DNA of 64,000 bases from Granulicella sp. L60. GTDB lineage: Bacteria; Acidobacteriota; Terriglobia; Terriglobales; Acidobacteriaceae. The translations under genes and the position numbers were made by a program. Under the pieces are notes generated by a model. It was not told the DNA's origin and did not search any database. It saw nothing but the letters and a program-made list of their open reading frames with translations. The stretch is from NCBI RefSeq assembly GCF_009765825.1, contig NZ_LMUR01000003.1:159864-223863 (forward strand). The letters run 5' to 3'. The number at the start of each line of letters is the position of its first letter. Position 1 is the first letter of the stretch. This document shows positions 43,940-53,797 of the stretch, piece by piece.

Positions 43940-46456
43940 TTATTCGGTGCGCAGTGCTATGGTTGGGTCGACCGTGGAGGCGCGGCGTGCGGGAATGATC
44001 GCCGCGACCAGAGCCACGACTGCAATCAACGCCACTGCCGCTGCTAGCGTAATCGGATCAGCGATCGAAACCCCAAAGAGCTGGCTTCGCAGAAGTCTCG
44101 CAAGCACCACGGAGACGGGAACCGCAACGACGATGCCGATGCCCGCAAGCCGCGCCATATCCAGCAACACTGTGCGGACCACGCCTAGCCTTGAAGAGCC
44201 AAGCGCGATTCGTATGCCGATCTCTCGTGTGCGCTGCGCCGTCGAGTAGGCGAGGACACCGTAGAGGCCAACACCTGCAAGCACAGTCGCCAGTGCGCCA
44301 AAGGCTGTGGCCAGCAGAGAGATCATGCGCTCATCCGAGAGGTTGTCATCGATCTGCGCATCCATGGTCCGGAGCGCAACGACGGCGAGCTTCGGATCGA
44401 GCTGCTGCATGGAGCGGAGGATGGTGGAGAGCATCTGCGCGGAATCGCCGGAGGTGCGCAGGTAGAGAAAGAGAGCGGCGGGGGTAGAGTTCTGTTTCAA
44501 CGGGCGGAACCAGGTGGGCGCGGCATCATCTCGAACGCCCGTGTGTTTTGCGTTGCGGACGACGCCGACGATCTCTGTGTTGAGTTTGACGTTATTACCA
44601 CCGCCGGCGGTCGTCTGACGCCCGACGCAGCTTGTGATGGTTCCGCAGAAGTGCTTTGCGAAGGACTCATTGACGATGGCGACGAAGGGGTGGCTGGCAT
44701 CATCGTCGTCGGTGAAGAGGCGTCCGGCAATCAGTGGAACCTGCAGGGTGGAGAAGTAAGACGGTGTGACGAACGGGTGTTCTACGTCGAAGTCTTCATC
44801 GGTAGGCGCTATGTAACCTGCGACCGAGACGTTGCCCGTTTGACTATTGCCAGAGAGCTCCGGGTTGTCGGTTCCCGCGACAGACTGGACTCCGGGCAAC
44901 GCCGGCAGACTGTCGAGAACGCGTTGGTGAAGGGCGGGGACTGCTGCGGGAGCATAGCCGGCGAGCTTGGGGTTGATGCCGAAGGTGATCAGGTGCGAGG
45001 TGGTGAAGCCGACGTTGGTATGCCGAAGGTTTTGCATGGTGCGGACGAAGAGGCCGGCTCCGACCAGCAGAATAATGCTGATTCCAATCTGCAGGCAGAC
45101 GACCAGGCGGCGAAGACTGAAGGCGGCTCCTGTGCCTGAGGCGCTCTGTTGCCGCATCTCCGCGGTAAGGTCGAGCCTGCGTAGCTGAAGAGCAGGAGCG
45201 AGACTGAAGAGGATGCTGACTCCAACGGCGACGGCGAAGTTGAAGACGAGCAGCCGGAGGTCTATCGTCGGGTTGAACGCGACAGAGGTCTGGTCGCCGG
45301 CGAGTTGGCGGATCAGCGCCCGTAAGGCGAACGGTGCGATCAGCATGCCCAGTGCGCCTCCGGCCAGCCCTGGCAGCAAGCCTTCGATCATAAGCTGACG
45401 CAGGATGCGCGAGCTCTCCGCGCCCAGTGCGAATCGTAGTGAGAACTCGCGGGCGCGGCTGGCCGAACGGACGAGAAGCAAGCTGGCGACGTTGACGACG
45501 GCGATCAACAAGACCAGCAGCGCCATTCCCATGACGGCGAGCAGAGGTCCGCGGAAGTCGTCCCGCTGATAGGAGAAGCCACGCATTCCCGGCAGCAGAA
45601 GCATGCGGCTGTTGGTCAGGAAGTCGTCTTTGAAGCGCTGCGATTGTCTGCCCAGCGCCTTCAGCTCCTCTGCGCGAAGTGCATGCCAGAGCGGGTTCAT
45701 CGCAACCTCGGCGTGGACTCTCGACTCACCTGGCTTCAGCCTGCCGAGGATGTTGATCCAGCGATCCGTATGGTCGATCAGGCGCTTGTCTCTGCCGGGG
45801 AGGACCGGCCCGACCATCGACATCGGGACAAAGACGTCCGGCGTCTCGCCCCATATGGCGCTGTGAAAGTGCGGCGCCGAGACTCCGACGATCTGAAACG
45901 GATGGTCATTGATTAACGCTGTCGTACCTACGACCGAAGGATCCGCTCCAAGCTGATTCTTCCAGAAGTCGAAGCTGAGGACCGCAACCGGGTTCGCATC
46001 TTTCTGCATGTCTTCGCTCTGGGTGAAGACGCGGCCCAACGCGGGTCTCACGCCAAGCAGGGTGAAGTAGTTGCCGCTGACAAGCTCAGCTCGTCCGTGC
46101 TGTGGAACTCCGTTGTGAGCAAATCCAATGTCGGCGGGAGCGGTGGCCAGCAGGCCTTCGAAGACCTGGTTGCGGTCGCGCAGGTCTCGATACATCGGAT
46201 AGGAGAAGTAGGCCTCACTGTCGCCGCCGTGGTTGCTGAAGTGACCCTCCCAGGCCTTTCCTGTGCCTTCGAGGATGACTAGCCCCCCTGGGTCGCGCAC
46301 CGGCAGAGAACGCAGCAGCGCCTGGTCCAGCAGGGAGAAGATCGCCGTATTGGCTCCAACGCCCAGCGCGAGCGTGAGGACGGCGGTGAGCATGAATCCA
46401 GGCGACCGGCGGATCTGGCGAAAGGCGAAGCGGAGGTCCTGGGTGAGTGAGTGCAT
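43940..46456 (-). CDS. ABC transporter permease, acidobacterial duplicated orphan permease (ADOP) type
   Basis: 838 residues. Two MacB-like halves: each has a transmembrane helix, a periplasmic MacB-PCD domain and a FtsX bundle. The N terminus DLRFAFRQIRRSPGFMLTAV with GVGANTAIFSLLDQALLRSLP is the ADOP signature. FtsX helices are visible at MGMALLVLLIAVVNVASLLL and at the C-terminal GLYGVLAYSTAQRTREIGIR. No ATPase gene is adjacent, as is usual for these orphan permeases. The family is much expanded in Acidobacteria; the transported substrate is unknown. Confidence 0.94.
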   Translation of the reverse strand: MHSLTQDLRFAFRQIRRSPGFMLTAVLTLALGVGANTAIFSLLDQALLRSLPVRDPGGLVILEGTGKAWEGHFSNHGGDSEAYFSYPMYRDLRDRNQVFEGLLATAPADIGFAHNGVPQHGRAELVSGNYFTLLGVRPALGRVFTQSEDMQKDANPVAVLSFDFWKNQLGADPSVVGTTALINDHPFQIVGVSAPHFHSAIWGETPDVFVPMSMVGPVLPGRDKRLIDHTDRWINILGRLKPGESRVHAEVAMNPLWHALRAEELKALGRQSQRFKDDFLTNSRMLLLPGMRGFSYQRDDFRGPLLAVMGMALLVLLIAVVNVASLLLVRSASRAREFSLRFALGAESSRILRQLMIEGLLPGLAGGALGMLIAPFALRALIRQLAGDQTSVAFNPTIDLRLLVFNFAVAVGVSILFSLAPALQLRRLDLTAEMRQQSASGTGAAFSLRRLVVCLQIGISIILLVGAGLFVRTMQNLRHTNVGFTTSHLITFGINPKLAGYAPAAVPALHQRVLDSLPALPGVQSVAGTDNPELSGNSQTGNVSVAGYIAPTDEDFDVEHPFVTPSYFSTLQVPLIAGRLFTDDDDASHPFVAIVNESFAKHFCGTITSCVGRQTTAGGGNNVKLNTEIVGVVRNAKHTGVRDDAAPTWFRPLKQNSTPAALFLYLRTSGDSAQMLSTILRSMQQLDPKLAVVALRTMDAQIDDNLSDERMISLLATAFGALATVLAGVGLYGVLAYSTAQRTREIGIRIALGSSRLGVVRTVLLDMARLAGIGIVVAVPVSVVLARLLRSQLFGVSIADPITLAAAVALIAVVALVAAIIPARRASTVDPTIALRTE

Positions 46457-47002
46457 TTTCGCCTTTGTCTCGATAGCTCGATAGAGTGTGAGATCGATAG
46501 AACGTTAGACCTATCTCAGAAGCACTTGTGCTGCCAATCGCAGGAGGGGCTAACCTCTTGAAAATGAGCCTGTGCCTAGTCGCGTACGTGGCGGGAGCTG
46601 TTCATCCATGGATTAGCGTGTCCGTTTGCGGACGCCCGTTTCGTGTCCTTGCCTAGCCTGCGTCTACCATCTCGATTCTTCTATCGCGTACGGCAGCCGG
46701 AGTGTGATATAGTTGGTTTGTACTCAGTTCAAAACTGGTACGGGCATCGCAGGCAAGGACTCCTCGTGGAATTCGGAGTTTGGCCAGAGACTGCGATTCG
46801 CCTCACCCACCGCATTCCTTCCCGCACTACCGGAAGCCGCGCTGGTTGCTCTGGCTGGTAGACCCGTCAACGGACGAGTCTCGCCGTGCAGCAGCAGCGC
46901 TTCGAACCCTGACAGCAATGCTGACTAGTTGAATCCATGGTGCCCATGTGGCACCCCTGCACACCTATGCCGCTTCACAACGACCTTTAGACAGGAAAAA
47001 CT
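46457..47002 (+). promoter_or_regulatory. Long structured leader of the DEAD-box helicase gene
   Basis: 546 bases without a gene. An extended -10 (TGATATAGT, about 46704-46712) would start an RNA with roughly 285 bases of leader. Leader hairpins include GTACTCAGTT / AACTGGTAC (from about 46720, one bulge) and ACTCC / GGAGT around GGAATTC. Long structured leaders are known for cold-induced helicase genes elsewhere, and that analogy is the basis for the call. The stretch 46457-46690 has a further small hairpin near 46618-46638 but no other feature. Confidence 0.45.
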
Positions 47003-48547
47003 TTGAACTCCGCAACCTTGGAACAGAACGAACAGCAGTCACAGAACCAGCAGAACCCCTCTCCCTCAGCCCCCGCACAGCCCGCTCCGGTAGCATTTGC
47101 TCCGGCCAACCTTCCCGTCAGCGATGTGCGCTTCACCGACTTCAACATCTCGGACTCACTGAAGACCCGCCTGACCAGCGCCGGCTTCGTGAACCCGACG
47201 CCCGTGCAGGCCAAGGCGATTCCGCCCGCGCTTGAGGGATCCGACATCCTCGCCACCGCCTCGACCGGCACCGGCAAGACCCTCAGCTTCCTCATCCCGA
47301 TGATCCAGCGCATGGATGCAAACTCCGTGCCCAGCACCAAGGGCAAGCGCGGTCCTATTCGCGCCCTCATCCTGCTGCCGACGCGCGAGCTCGCCATGCA
47401 GGTCCTCGAGGCCTACTGGAAGCTCGTTCCCGGTTCGAAGAACGACGCTGTGCTCGTCTGCGGCGGCCTCTCGGAGAACAATCAGCTCGACCAGCTCGAC
47501 CGCGGACCACGCCTCGTCGTCGCAACGCCGGGTCGTCTCGAAGACTTCCTTCGCCGTCGCGAGATCAACATCAACTCCGTCGAGATGTTCGTCCTTGACG
47601 AGGTCGATCGCATGCTCGACATGGGCTTCCTGCCCGCGATCCGCCGCATCGTCGGCGCCATTCCGAAGACGCGCCAGACCATGTGCTACTCGGCGACGCT
47701 CGATGCGAACATCCGCGAGATCGTCCGCGACTACGTCAACAACCCCGTCCGCATCGAGATCGGCACCACCTCGAAGCCTTCGGACCGCGTTGAGCTTCGC
47801 GTCTACACCGTTATGCAGGACCAGAAGCTCGGCCTGCTCGACCAGATGCTGCGCCAGGAAGAGGGAACCTTCCTCGTCTTCTCGCGCACCAAGCACGGCG
47901 CGGACCGCATCGCGAAGAAGCTTGAGAAGCTTGGCCACGACTCCGACGTCATCCACGGCGACCGCAGCCAGTCGCAGCGCACCGCGGCTTTGAAGGGCTT
48001 CGCCACCGGGCGTCACCGCGTTCTCGTCGCGACCGACGTTGCCGCTCGCGGCATTGACGTCAATGACATCGCGCACGTCGTCAACTACGACCTGCCTAAC
48101 GCCTCTGACGACTTCGTTCATCGTATCGGCCGCACGGGCCGCGCCGGCAAGAAGGGTGTTGCGACGACCTTCGTCATGCCGCAGGAGAAGCACGACGCCC
48201 GCAAGCTCGAGCGCGAACTCAAGATAAAGTTTGAGTGGCGCGAGGCCGATAAGAACCTTGAGAAGGAAGTTCGCAACCAGCCCCTCGACACAACAGCCAA
48301 AGGGCAGGACCTGATGCAACTTGAAACCCGCACCTGGAAGGGCAACGATCCCGTCACCCCGATGACTACGCCGAGCAACAACTACGGCGGAAACAAGGGT
48401 GGCTTCCGCAGCCGCAGCGGTGGCGGCGGCTTCTCTGGCGGACGCAGCGCGGGTGGACGCGGACCAGCTGGTCCCGGCGGCCGCGGTGGACGGCCAAGCA
48501 GCCGTTCCGGAAGCAGCCGCTCTGGCCCCGCACGCCGCGGTCAGTAA
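47003..48547 (+). CDS. DEAD-box-type RNA helicase (RhlE-like) with DEVD motif II
   Basis: 514 residues. The helicase core has the Q motif region (FTDFNISDSLKTRLTSAGF), Walker A STGTGKT, PTREL, TPGR, motif II DEVD at 199-202 in place of DEAD, SAT, and HRIGRTGRAG. A C-terminal Gly/Arg/Ser-rich tail (GGFRSRSGGGGFSGGRSAGG) is an RGG-like RNA-binding region. It unwinds RNA in ribosome assembly or decay. The start is TTG with AGGAAA a few bases upstream. The DEAD to DEVD change keeps the catalytic Asp-Glu. A terminator follows. Confidence 0.93.
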   Translation: MNSATLEQNEQQSQNQQNPSPSAPAQPAPVAFAPANLPVSDVRFTDFNISDSLKTRLTSAGFVNPTPVQAKAIPPALEGSDILATASTGTGKTLSFLIPMIQRMDANSVPSTKGKRGPIRALILLPTRELAMQVLEAYWKLVPGSKNDAVLVCGGLSENNQLDQLDRGPRLVVATPGRLEDFLRRREININSVEMFVLDEVDRMLDMGFLPAIRRIVGAIPKTRQTMCYSATLDANIREIVRDYVNNPVRIEIGTTSKPSDRVELRVYTVMQDQKLGLLDQMLRQEEGTFLVFSRTKHGADRIAKKLEKLGHDSDVIHGDRSQSQRTAALKGFATGRHRVLVATDVAARGIDVNDIAHVVNYDLPNASDDFVHRIGRTGRAGKKGVATTFVMPQEKHDARKLERELKIKFEWREADKNLEKEVRNQPLDTTAKGQDLMQLETRTWKGNDPVTPMTTPSNNYGGNKGGFRSRSGGGGFSGGRSAGGRGPAGPGGRGGRPSSRSGSSRSGPARRGQ

Positions 48548-48581
48548 GCTCTGTTCTCAGCAGCCCCGTACTTAGACAAAG

Positions 48582-48629
48582 ACGCTCCACTCTGCCAGCC
48601 AACCAGCCGTAGAGTGGGCGTTTCTCTTT
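48582..48629 (+). terminator. Intrinsic terminator of the helicase gene
   Basis: ACGCTCCACTCT (48582-48593) pairs with AGAGTGGGCGT (48611-48621) with one bulged base, followed by TTTCTCTTT. Confidence 0.75.
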
Positions 48630-48768
48630 AGCCTCCTGCTGCTGGATCGAAGCTGCCGAAGCGCCTCAATGTTCCATAACGCTGAGACTGAAATCACAGA
48701 CAGGCAATTCCGCTGATCTTCAGCAAATCTCATGCGCGAAACGATTCGGTCCGAGATAGATTGGACGG

Positions 48769-50121
48769 ATGAGTTCAACCTCCACGGCACCGACCGACCC
48801 AAGCTGCCGCCCTCATCGCGCTCTTCTGCCGCTGCTTGTCATCTTCACCCTGGCCCTTGGCCTGGCGACGGCGTGGAGCTTCAACCACACCGTGGACGAA
48901 TCTCTCTTTCAGCTGGCAAACCTTGTAGGTCCAACTACCGAAAGCCTTCTGCACGGCGGCGGCCTCACCACCTGCACCACCGCCATGGGAACGCCGGACT
49001 ACCCCATCTGCTTCCACGCCGGACGAATGCCCCTTCCTTCGCTCGTCATCGCACTGGGCGTAACCCTCTTCGGCGATCACTTCCTTCGCGTCGATTTCTT
49101 CAAGACAACCCTTCTACTGCTTCCGCTTGAACTCGCCTTCGCGCTGGTGGTGCGCCGTCTTCCCATCGCGCGCGGCAGGCGATGGGCCACCGTCCTTCTA
49201 CTTCTTGTGCCGTTTACGATGACGGCTTTCCTCGCCGACGTGGTCAACATGCAGGTGGAAGAGGGCTACGCCTACAGCATGCTTGCGCTCGCCGTCGCGC
49301 TGCTGCTCTTTCCAGTCCGGCCAATGAGACAGGGATCGACTCGCAGCCAGGTGGCTCAGGCCATCCTCTTCGCGGTCGCGGTCGATGGCGTCTACCTCGC
49401 CAAGAGCTCCATGGCCCCAGCTGCCGTCGTTCTTCTCTTCGGCTATCTCCTGTTGCAACGCCGTCCAGCGCTTCGTCTTCTGACTATTCTGCTGGTCATC
49501 GCCGCTCCCATCGGCTGGGCGCTGCACCAGCACCACGCCAGCGGACGCTACAGCCTCGGCACCAGTATCGACGGCATCAATCTTCACAAAGGAAATAATC
49601 CAATGTTTCTCTCCCACTATCCTGCTCCGCTCGGCGGCTCTCTGGACGTCTATGACTCCGAGCTCAACAGCGGCCTGCACTTCAGCGACGAGTGGAGCTT
49701 CAACGACTATCACCAGCACACCGCGGTCCTGTTCCTCCGCACGCACCCGCAGCAGACCATGCAGGCCGATCTGCGCAAACTCGGCGTCTTCTTTTTCAGC
49801 ATTCGCAAGTACGGCTCCTCGGAGAACGGCGGTCTTCTTCGGCAGGTGGAGCGCACCGGCATGACGATATTTCGTCTCATCTTCTGGGCCGCCATCCTCG
49901 GAGCCGCCTATCGTCTTATCCGGCCATCCCTATCGTCGTTCCGCCCAGATGCCCTGTCGCAACGCGCAGCCGCCGGAATCTTTCTTGCCCTGGTTGCAGC
50001 CTGCGCCCTGCCGTATCTCCTGGGCTTCGTCTTTACCCGCCACGTCAGCGTCCTCATCTACCCCTCGATTCTGATGTGCTGCCGCCTGATCGCGGACTCC
50101 ACCCCGGTCTGCGAGGAATAA
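48769..50121 (+). CDS. Polytopic membrane protein of unknown function (GT-C-like topology)
   Basis: 450 residues with about ten transmembrane helices (for example ALLPLLVIFTLALGLATAW, FFKTTLLLLPLELAFALVV, ILLVIAAPIGWALHQ). A large hydrophilic loop (about 280-345) is rich in His, Asp and Asn (INLHKGNNPMFLSHYP, EWSFNDYHQHTAVLF). The NHTVDESLF segment after helix 1 and late large loop recall GT-C-fold lipid-linked glycosyltransferases, but no diagnostic motif is certain. It would act in the inner membrane. Confidence 0.65.
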   Translation: MSSTSTAPTDPSCRPHRALLPLLVIFTLALGLATAWSFNHTVDESLFQLANLVGPTTESLLHGGGLTTCTTAMGTPDYPICFHAGRMPLPSLVIALGVTLFGDHFLRVDFFKTTLLLLPLELAFALVVRRLPIARGRRWATVLLLLVPFTMTAFLADVVNMQVEEGYAYSMLALAVALLLFPVRPMRQGSTRSQVAQAILFAVAVDGVYLAKSSMAPAAVVLLFGYLLLQRRPALRLLTILLVIAAPIGWALHQHHASGRYSLGTSIDGINLHKGNNPMFLSHYPAPLGGSLDVYDSELNSGLHFSDEWSFNDYHQHTAVLFLRTHPQQTMQADLRKLGVFFFSIRKYGSSENGGLLRQVERTGMTIFRLIFWAAILGAAYRLIRPSLSSFRPDALSQRAAAGIFLALVAACALPYLLGFVFTRHVSVLIYPSILMCCRLIADSTPVCEE

Positions 50122-50389
50122 TCAGGCGTCCCGGCGAAGTTCGCTTCCCCTGTAAGCTCATACGTGCATAAACCTCGCAAAACATGCGAGAATAGAGAGG
50201 GTCGTCTGCATCGGACTTACTGTCGTCGCCAGGTTCGCCGCTGCTTGTTTTACCCGGCATCGCCTTTCATCTTTCAGCCTTCGTTGAGAAGGCAAACCCT
50301 CTTCAACGGCCTGTTGACAGGTCTGTCGTGACCAAAGCCGCGCCATACACCGCGCTGCAACCGAATCACCCACACATAGGGAAAACATT
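50122..50389 (+). promoter_or_regulatory. Leader region of the ABC-F gene
   Basis: A likely -10 (AGAATA near 50190) leaves a leader of about 190 bases before the ATG at 50390. A partial stem CGTTGAgaAG / TCTTCAACG (around 50282-50312) is the clearest structure. ABC-F genes are often controlled by leader attenuation, but no leader peptide is evident here. Confidence 0.3.
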
Positions 50390-52027
50390 ATGATCTCCGT
50401 CTCCAACGTCACCATGCGCTACGGCTCGAAGCTCCTCTTTGAGGATGTCTCGGTCACCTTCACCACGGGCCGCCGTTACGGCCTCACCGGCCCCAACGGC
50501 GCCGGCAAATCCACCTTCATGAAGTGCCTCACCGGCGAGATCGATCCGCAGAAGGGAACTGTCGTTCGCCCGAAGAAGCTTGGCGTACTGAAGCAGGACC
50601 AGTATGAGTTCGACGCCTACCGCGTGGTCGACACCGTCATCATGGGCAACAAAGCCCTCTGGGCGGCTCTCGAAGAGCGCGAGATCATCTACGCCAAGCC
50701 TGAGATGACCGACGAAGACGGCTCACGCCTCGGCGAACTTGAGGGCGTCGTCGGCGACGAGGACGGCTACGAGGCCGAGTCCAACGCCGCCGTGCTGCTC
50801 CAGGGATTGGACATCCCCGACGAGCTCCACGAGCGCAAGATGTCCGAGCTGCAGGGCGGCCAGAAGGTCCGCGTCCTGCTCGCCCAGGCCCTCTTCGGCA
50901 ACCCCGAAGCCCTGCTCCTCGACGAGCCGACGAACTATCTCGACCTCGAGTCCATACACTGGCTCCAGGACTTCCTGCTTCGCTACAACGGCACCGTCAT
51001 CACCATCTCGCACGACCGTCACTTCCTCAACAACGTCTGCACCCACATCGCCGACATCGACTACGAGACCATCATCACCTATAACGGCGGCTACGACGAT
51101 ATGGTCTTCCAGAAGACCAGCGTCCGCACCCGCATCGAGAGCCAGAACGAGCAGCGCGAAAAGAAGATTGCCCAGCTCAACGACTTTATCGCCCGCTTCT
51201 CCGCCGGTACGCGCTCCTCGCAGGTAAACTCCCGCAAGAAAGAAGTCGAGCGCCTCGCAACATCAGAGCTTGCCCGCTCCAACATCGCGCGCCCCTTCAT
51301 CAGCTTCAAGATGGAGCGCCCCTCGGGCAAGAACGTCCTCGAGTTTGAGCATGTCAACAAGTCCTACACCCAGCCCGACGGCAAGGCCGAGCACGTCATC
51401 AACAACTTCTCCGCCTCGGTCAATCGTGGCGACAAGGTGATCCTGATGGGCCGCAACGGTCAGGGAAAGACCACGCTGCTCAAGGCCCTGCTCGCCAACG
51501 GCCCCGGCATCGAGGAGAAGGACGTCTCCATCGACACCGGCTCGGTCAAGTGGGGTCACGAGGTCTCCATCGGCTACTTCGCTCAGGACCACAAGGGCTC
51601 CATCCAACTCGGTATGACCGCCTCCGACTGGCTGCACCAGTTCGACCCCCAGGCCACCAAGGAAGACATCCGCGGCATCCTCGGCCAGATGCTCTTCAAG
51701 GGCGAAGAGGGCCTCAAGAAGACCGACGCACTCTCCGGAGGCGAGGCCGCCCGTCTGCTCTTCTGCAAGATCATGCTGCAGAAGCCCAACGTGCTCGTCC
51801 TCGACGAACCCACCAACCACTTGGATCTCGAGAGCATCAACGCGCTCAACCAGGCCATCCAGAAGTACGAAGGAACCGTCTTCCTCGTCACCCACGACCA
51901 GGACCTGATCGAAGAAGCCGGCACACGCATCTGGCACTTCGAAGGCGGCCCCACCGACTTCCACATCACCGACCACAAGGGCCCCTACGAGGAGTACCAG
52001 CAGCAGCTGGCCATCTCCGCAAAGTAA
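50390..52027 (+). CDS. ABC-F family ATPase (YbiT-like)
   Basis: 545 residues, two ABC domains and no membrane segment. Domain 1: Walker A GPNGAGKST, signature LQGGQKVRV, Walker B LLLDEPTNYLD. Domain 2: GRNGQGKTT, LSGGEAARLLF, VLVLDEPTNHLD. The linker between domains (about 230-300, basic and helical) matches the P-site tRNA interaction motif. ABC-F proteins act on stalled ribosomes. The Gln at the first signature (LQGGQ) and the overall layout resemble YbiT rather than Uup or EttA. An antibiotic-resistance role is not indicated. Confidence 0.95.
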   Translation: MISVSNVTMRYGSKLLFEDVSVTFTTGRRYGLTGPNGAGKSTFMKCLTGEIDPQKGTVVRPKKLGVLKQDQYEFDAYRVVDTVIMGNKALWAALEEREIIYAKPEMTDEDGSRLGELEGVVGDEDGYEAESNAAVLLQGLDIPDELHERKMSELQGGQKVRVLLAQALFGNPEALLLDEPTNYLDLESIHWLQDFLLRYNGTVITISHDRHFLNNVCTHIADIDYETIITYNGGYDDMVFQKTSVRTRIESQNEQREKKIAQLNDFIARFSAGTRSSQVNSRKKEVERLATSELARSNIARPFISFKMERPSGKNVLEFEHVNKSYTQPDGKAEHVINNFSASVNRGDKVILMGRNGQGKTTLLKALLANGPGIEEKDVSIDTGSVKWGHEVSIGYFAQDHKGSIQLGMTASDWLHQFDPQATKEDIRGILGQMLFKGEEGLKKTDALSGGEAARLLFCKIMLQKPNVLVLDEPTNHLDLESINALNQAIQKYEGTVFLVTHDQDLIEEAGTRIWHFEGGPTDFHITDHKGPYEEYQQQLAISAK

Positions 52028-52125
52028 CGAACCCGCACCGTCGCGATGAGGCCGCCGCGAACGATCTGTTTTAGATCAGTCCTCTGCAGCCTCATCCGGC
52101 CAGCGGCGCCGGCGCAAATGGTAGG

Positions 52126-53331
52126 ATGTCGCGTGGAGACAAGCTCCGAGACAGACTCCAAGGCAAGCTCCGCAGCACGGTGTGGAATCGACTCTTAAAG
52201 AGGAAGTTTTTGGCGAGTTCACCAGATCAATCCCTCCTTCGCAAGCACATGCCCGAGCTGGATGTGCTGCGCGGCGTCGCCATCCTCGTCGTCGTCCTCT
52301 ACCACGGCCTCTATCACGCCGGTGCCGTCTCCTCCAATCGCATCGGTCAGCTCTTCATCAATCTCACCGTATTCGGCTGGCTCGGCGTCAACCTCTTCTT
52401 CGTTCTCTCCGGATTCCTCATCACCGGCATCCTGATCGACAGCAAGGGCAAGCCCGACTTCTACCACAAGTTCTACCTGCGCCGCGCACTCCGCATCCTT
52501 CCAGCCTTCTTCGCCATCATCGTGCTTCTGGTCATCCTGCACAGGATGTCGTTCCGAACCGCCACGTTCTCCATGTTCTTCCTCGCAAACTACATGGACA
52601 CCTTTCACCTGGTGGACGCCTACTTTCCACTCTGGTCCCTCTCCGTCGAAGAGCAGTTCTACTCCGTCTGGCCTGCCATCGCCGGTAACGTCAGCGTCCG
52701 CACCCTCACCATCCTCTCGGCCGCCCTCTGCGTGGTCGAACCCCTCCTCCGCTGGTTTGTCGCCTCCGGACATCCCAGCCTCGGCGACATCCACATGAGC
52801 ACCTACCTCATCGCCGACAACCTCGCCCTCGGAGCACTCGCCTCCATCTTCGCCCGCTCCCGCTTCGGCACCCTGCGCAACGGTGTCCGTGTCGGTCTTG
52901 CCACCTGCGCGGCGGCGCTGGTCATCCTCTTCGCCGGACTCCCCTTCGGCATTCTGCATCGCACCAACGTCTTCGGAGCTGCTCTCCAGACCCTCCCCTG
53001 GAATCTCTTCTTCACCGGAACCCTTCTGCTCCTCCTCGGCCTGCAAAGCCCGCTCTTCAGCAGCGTCTGGACCGCCCCGCTCCGCTTCCTCGGCTACATC
53101 AGCTACGGCCTCTACCTGATCCACATGCTCGTCAACACGCTCTACCGCTGGAGCGTCCTCCACATCGCCAACACGTCGGCGCGCAACGCACTATCCGGCG
53201 CCTACACCCAACTCATCCTCTCCACCGCTCTCTCTATACTCCTCGCCTGGCTGTCGCGCCGATTCTACGAAGAGCCCTTCCTTCGCATCGGCAGAAAGCC
53301 AAAACCCGCGCCGATCCGATCCACAGTCTGA
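52126..53331 (+). CDS. Acyltransferase family 3 membrane protein (OafA/YrhL-like)
   Basis: 401 residues with about ten transmembrane helices. The family signatures are visible: ELDVLRGVAILVVVLYHG near residue 45 (catalytic His and Arg) and LWSLSVEEQFYSVWP near residue 170. The C-terminal YISYGLYLIHMLVNTLYRW also fits. These enzymes O-acylate sugars of surface polysaccharides, antibiotics or lipids. The 40 residues before the core are basic and may be overcalled; no strong ribosome site marks the ATG. Confidence 0.92.
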   Translation: MSRGDKLRDRLQGKLRSTVWNRLLKRKFLASSPDQSLLRKHMPELDVLRGVAILVVVLYHGLYHAGAVSSNRIGQLFINLTVFGWLGVNLFFVLSGFLITGILIDSKGKPDFYHKFYLRRALRILPAFFAIIVLLVILHRMSFRTATFSMFFLANYMDTFHLVDAYFPLWSLSVEEQFYSVWPAIAGNVSVRTLTILSAALCVVEPLLRWFVASGHPSLGDIHMSTYLIADNLALGALASIFARSRFGTLRNGVRVGLATCAAALVILFAGLPFGILHRTNVFGAALQTLPWNLFFTGTLLLLLGLQSPLFSSVWTAPLRFLGYISYGLYLIHMLVNTLYRWSVLHIANTSARNALSGAYTQLILSTALSILLAWLSRRFYEEPFLRIGRKPKPAPIRSTV

Positions 53332-53395
53332 CGTCGCAGCCTCCCCTGCACACATCACCGCAATAGTGGGATACTGGAACTTAGAAAGAAGACCT

Positions 53396-53797
53396 ATGCC
53401 CACCGTAGAACCCATCAGAAACCGCGGCAAAAACGTCCTCGGCCAGCCTCTCGACATCTGCGGCTGCGAGCCCATGACCGGCTTCTACCGCACCGGCTGC
53501 TGCGAGACCGGCCCCGACGACCACGGCGTCCACACCATCTGCTGCGTCGTTGACACGCCCTTCCTCGAAGCCTCCAAAGCCCTCGGCAACGACCTCAGCA
53601 CCCCCATGCCCCAGTACGGCTTTGCCGGCCTCAAACCCGGCGACCGCTGGTGCGTCTGTGCCGCCCGTTGGCTCCAGGTCCAGCAAGCCGGAGCCGCCTG
53701 CCCCATCATCCTCGAAGCCACCCACGAGAACACCCTCAAGATCGTCCCCTTCGAACTCCTCATCCAGTACGCCGTCATCCCTAGCCAGCTCCACTGA
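53396..53797 (+). CDS. DUF2237 family protein
   Basis: 133 residues closely matching DUF2237: NVLGQPLDICGCEPMTGFYR, TGCCETGPDDHGVHTICC, NDLSTPMPQYGFAGLKPGDR and WCVCAARWLQ, then IILEATHENTL. The conserved cysteines (CGCEP, GCCETG, ICCVV, WCVCAARW) suggest metal or cluster binding or redox, but the function is unknown. The frame opens at GTG 53366; the ATG at 53396 is preferred because the family starts close to VLGxPL. It is a small cytosolic protein. Confidence 0.9.
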   Translation: MPTVEPIRNRGKNVLGQPLDICGCEPMTGFYRTGCCETGPDDHGVHTICCVVDTPFLEASKALGNDLSTPMPQYGFAGLKPGDRWCVCAARWLQVQQAGAACPIILEATHENTLKIVPFELLIQYAVIPSQLH

